The position numbers and the translations under genes were made by a program. A stretch of 12,390 nucleotides of DNA, from assembly GCA_004325065.1 (NCBI GenBank), contig PITI01000441.1:1-12390 (forward strand). The letters run 5' to 3'. Below, piece by piece: positions 10,400 to 12,390 of this stretch. The notes under the pieces were generated by a model. It ran no database searches and was not told where the DNA came from. It saw only the letters and a program-made list of their open reading frames with translations. The stretch's first letter is position 1. The number at the start of each line of letters is the position of its first letter. The stretch comes from Hamiltosporidium magnivora (Eukaryota > Microsporidia > Dubosqiidae).

Positions 10400-11102
10400 G
10401 GTGAGGGAGGAAAACCACACAAAAAACTTCCTGCTTGGCACTGAGTGGTGAAGTTGGTGTGAGGTCATTGTTTGAATTTTTGGTGGGATTACAACCACAC
10501 TACATCTTCATTTGTTCTATGGGGGTTGTTATGAGGAGGAGAGGTCTGCGAAACGGAGAAACTTTTTCTAAAAATTTATTTGTAGTTTTTTATGTAACCA
10601 GATTGCAGAACGCAGATGAACATGTAAGTAATTTAATGTAAAAGCATGGAAACCCAGCCTTGCTCACTCGGATTAGAAGAACATAGCGCCTGGGATATAT
10701 AAAAATAAAACCCATTAAAAGCTGAGAGAGCTAAGTAGCAGGTTTTACTCTTTGATATGACATTGAACAATCTAGGTAGCTTTCATGTAAGCTTGGAGAT
10801 AAATTTTGCTAGAATTTTCCTAGCTTCAGAAAATATAGGGTAAATGAGAATGTGATATGGTATTGATAGAGCTCGAGGTAGGCATCCGCCAAAGATAAAA
10901 CTCCATGCAACGAACACTTATGTCACCAGGCTACTGCTTTCTCCGGAAATTGGGTTATAACAGATTATATAATCGGGGTTTTGGGATTTAATATCGATGG
11001 AGTGATGGGTAGCAGTTATTTATTTTAAAGCTAGAACAGCGTTAATATCATAGAATCAATATAACAGGTATTACTTTTTTAGAAAAATGTGATGCTTTTA
11101 AA
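10400..11102 (+). repeat. Dispersed ~0.7 kb repeat, copy 2
   Basis: This is the second copy, same orientation as copy 1, starting about 110 bp after the orphan gene stops. It holds the shared 20-mer at 10579-10598 and AGCTAAGTAGCAGGTT at 10729-10744. The first ~340 bases align closely with copy 3. The middle (about 10750-10930) is much more diverged, and the CAGGT...ACCTG dyad seen in copy 3 is lost. The right end (GGGTAGCAGTTATT, GTGATGCTTTTAA) is again recognisable. A frame from 10435 is open for 68 codons, but its start is not in register with the frame in copy 3. No target-site duplication is evident. Confidence 0.93.
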
Positions 11103-11448
11103 ATAATTTAAATGGGATTATAGATGTTAAAATAATTTTCTTTAGTTTAGACTTATAAAAAAATTTGACTTGTTGATTGAATAAGAGAAAAAAATTGCTT
11201 CATTTCTAAAGTATATTCATTCCAAAAACAATTATTTGATAGACTATGCTCATAAATATATTTTCAGTACATAAAATTATGCTTTAAACATACTTGTCGT
11301 GGTTTTAAACTATTTAGCAAACCAAAGATAAAATGTGTCTAAATAATACATATGAATGCGTATTTAGAGTAATTATTAACCGAATGGTCACTTTAGAATA
11401 CAAATAAAGATTAATTTTATGTCTTTAAACTTAATTAATATACTTTAT
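11103..11448. other. Spacer between inverted repeat copies 2 and 3
   Basis: About 346 bases of A+T-rich sequence with no gene or motif I can support. It would form the loop if copies 2 and 3 paired. Confidence 0.6.
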
Positions 11449-12163
11449 TTAAAAATATCACATCTTTTGAAAATATTGGCAAGTGTTATATTTGTTTTCA
11501 TGACATTAACGCAGTTCTAGGTTTAACATAAATAACTGCTACCCTAACATCCATCAGTACCCCCTGTGATACCTACGTTCCAAAAACTTTCATCTACCTG
11601 GTGTTTAGAACCTAATTAATACGCGAGGCAGTTGCCTGTGTTCCATAATTTCTGTTGCATAGAGTGTGATCGAAGTCCAAAGCCCCTCCTTGGCTCCCCC
11701 AAGACTATGCAGCATTCCCACTTACTCTACACTTTCTGAACCCAATAAACTTCTAGCTAAGATATATTTCAGAATTACATGGGATCTATCCGACAGTGCA
11801 ATGTTACACCAACAGGTATAACCTGCTACTTAGCTCTCCCGGCTTTAAATGGGTTTTGTTTTGTATCTCCCAGGCGCCAAGTCTTCTAACTCGAGTGAGC
11901 AAGGCTAGGTTTCCATGCTTTTACATAGGAATTACCTACATTTTCAGCTGCAGTCTGCAATCTGGTTACATAAAAAACTACAAACAAATTTTTAGAAAAA
12001 TTTTCGCCAGTTCTTAGACCTATTCTCCACATAACAACTCTCATTGAACAACCGAAGATGTAGTGTGGTTTTATTCCACCAAAAATCCAAACAATGATCT
12101 CACACCAGTTCCACACACCCATTGCCAAGCAGAAAGTTTTTTATGTGGTTATCCGTTCTCCAC
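11449..12163 (-). repeat. Dispersed ~0.7 kb repeat, copy 3 (inverted)
   Basis: This is the third copy, on the opposite strand to copies 1 and 2. The complement of the shared 20-mer is at 11965-11984 and of AGCTAAGTAGCAGGTT at 11820-11835. It is full length and aligns with copy 1 through the middle, including the TTTATTGGGTTC, GAGTAAGTGG and GCAACAGAAATTA-type blocks, so it probably lies closest to the ancestral form. A CAGGTTATACCTG dyad (13 bases) sits just after the conserved 16-mer. TATTTAAA occurs at both edges (11446-11453 and 12164-12171). This could be an 8-bp target-site duplication, but it overlaps the A/T-rich end of the repeat and could be chance. An 80-codon frame is open at 12128-11886. 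Confidence 0.94.
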
Positions 12164-12390
12164 TATTTAAACATATGAAGATTTATTCGAAAAAAATATA
12201 AAATTTATAAGAATTTTAAGGTTTTAGAAATAATTTAAAGGTTTAAGCGGCTATAAAAGCAAGGAATAAGGTGATAATATTTATATATAAAAATTCAATT
12301 TGAATTAAGCTTTTTAACAAAATAAAACACCTATATAAAGATCTATAAGTAGGAATAAGATATAATCAATAAATAAAAACCTTAGAAACT

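Noticed and set aside
10431..10450. tRNA-like A box (TGGCACTGAGTGG) in the repeat, suggesting a SINE
   Set aside because: The nearest B-box-like match (GGTTCGAA, in copy 1 only) is several hundred bases away, much farther than in SINE promoters, and no tRNA-like fold or A-rich tail is seen.
10435..12128. A short frame open in repeat copy 2 (10435-10641, +) and copy 3 (12128-11886, -) with similar products sharing FSKNLFVVFYVTRLQ
   Set aside because: The differences between the two copies in the shared frame fall about evenly over the three codon positions (about 6, 6 and 8 by hand count), the starts are out of register because of small indels, and copy 1 has stops in the same frame. This looks like repeat similarity, not coding constraint.

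Overview
This is A+T-rich (roughly three quarters by eye), gene-poor eukaryotic DNA, apparently shaped by old transposable elements. There is one long intact reading frame (8522-10288, + strand, 588 codons, no intron). On the minus strand there are two decayed non-LTR (LINE) retrotransposon coding regions that can be read only through many stop codons. A dispersed repeat of about 0.7 kb is present three times. I see no bacterial operon structure, tRNA, rRNA or CRISPR array. A lone intronless Lys/Asn/Ile-rich protein with no recognisable family, among LINE relics, would fit a microsporidian with an expanded genome or an arthropod. The sequence alone does not decide between these.

Layout. 1-1349: A+T-rich DNA with only short chance-like frames. 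1350-2050: repeat copy 1 (+). 2101-3064 (-): LINE relic 1, with reverse-transcriptase palm motifs and a C-terminal tail, ending tail-to-tail about 50 bp from repeat copy 1. 3065-5804: no gene recognised. 5805-6064 (-): degenerate coding-like frame. 6205-6512 (+): short open frame of unknown meaning. 6957-8095 (-): LINE relic 2, with a zinc-knuckle-like motif, an RPD endonuclease-like motif and a conserved C-terminal block. 8096-8521: upstream region of the gene, with a TATA-like box. 8522-10288 (+): orphan protein with a likely secretory signal if translation starts at Met16. 10400-11102 (+): repeat copy 2. 11449-12163 (-): repeat copy 3, inverted relative to copies 1 and 2. The remainder is unassigned.

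Nothing here works together as a pathway. The points of most interest are the repeat family, which shows no coding constraint and no terminal inverted repeats; the orphan protein; and the way both LINEs decayed, with stops accumulating while the frame stays mostly intact.
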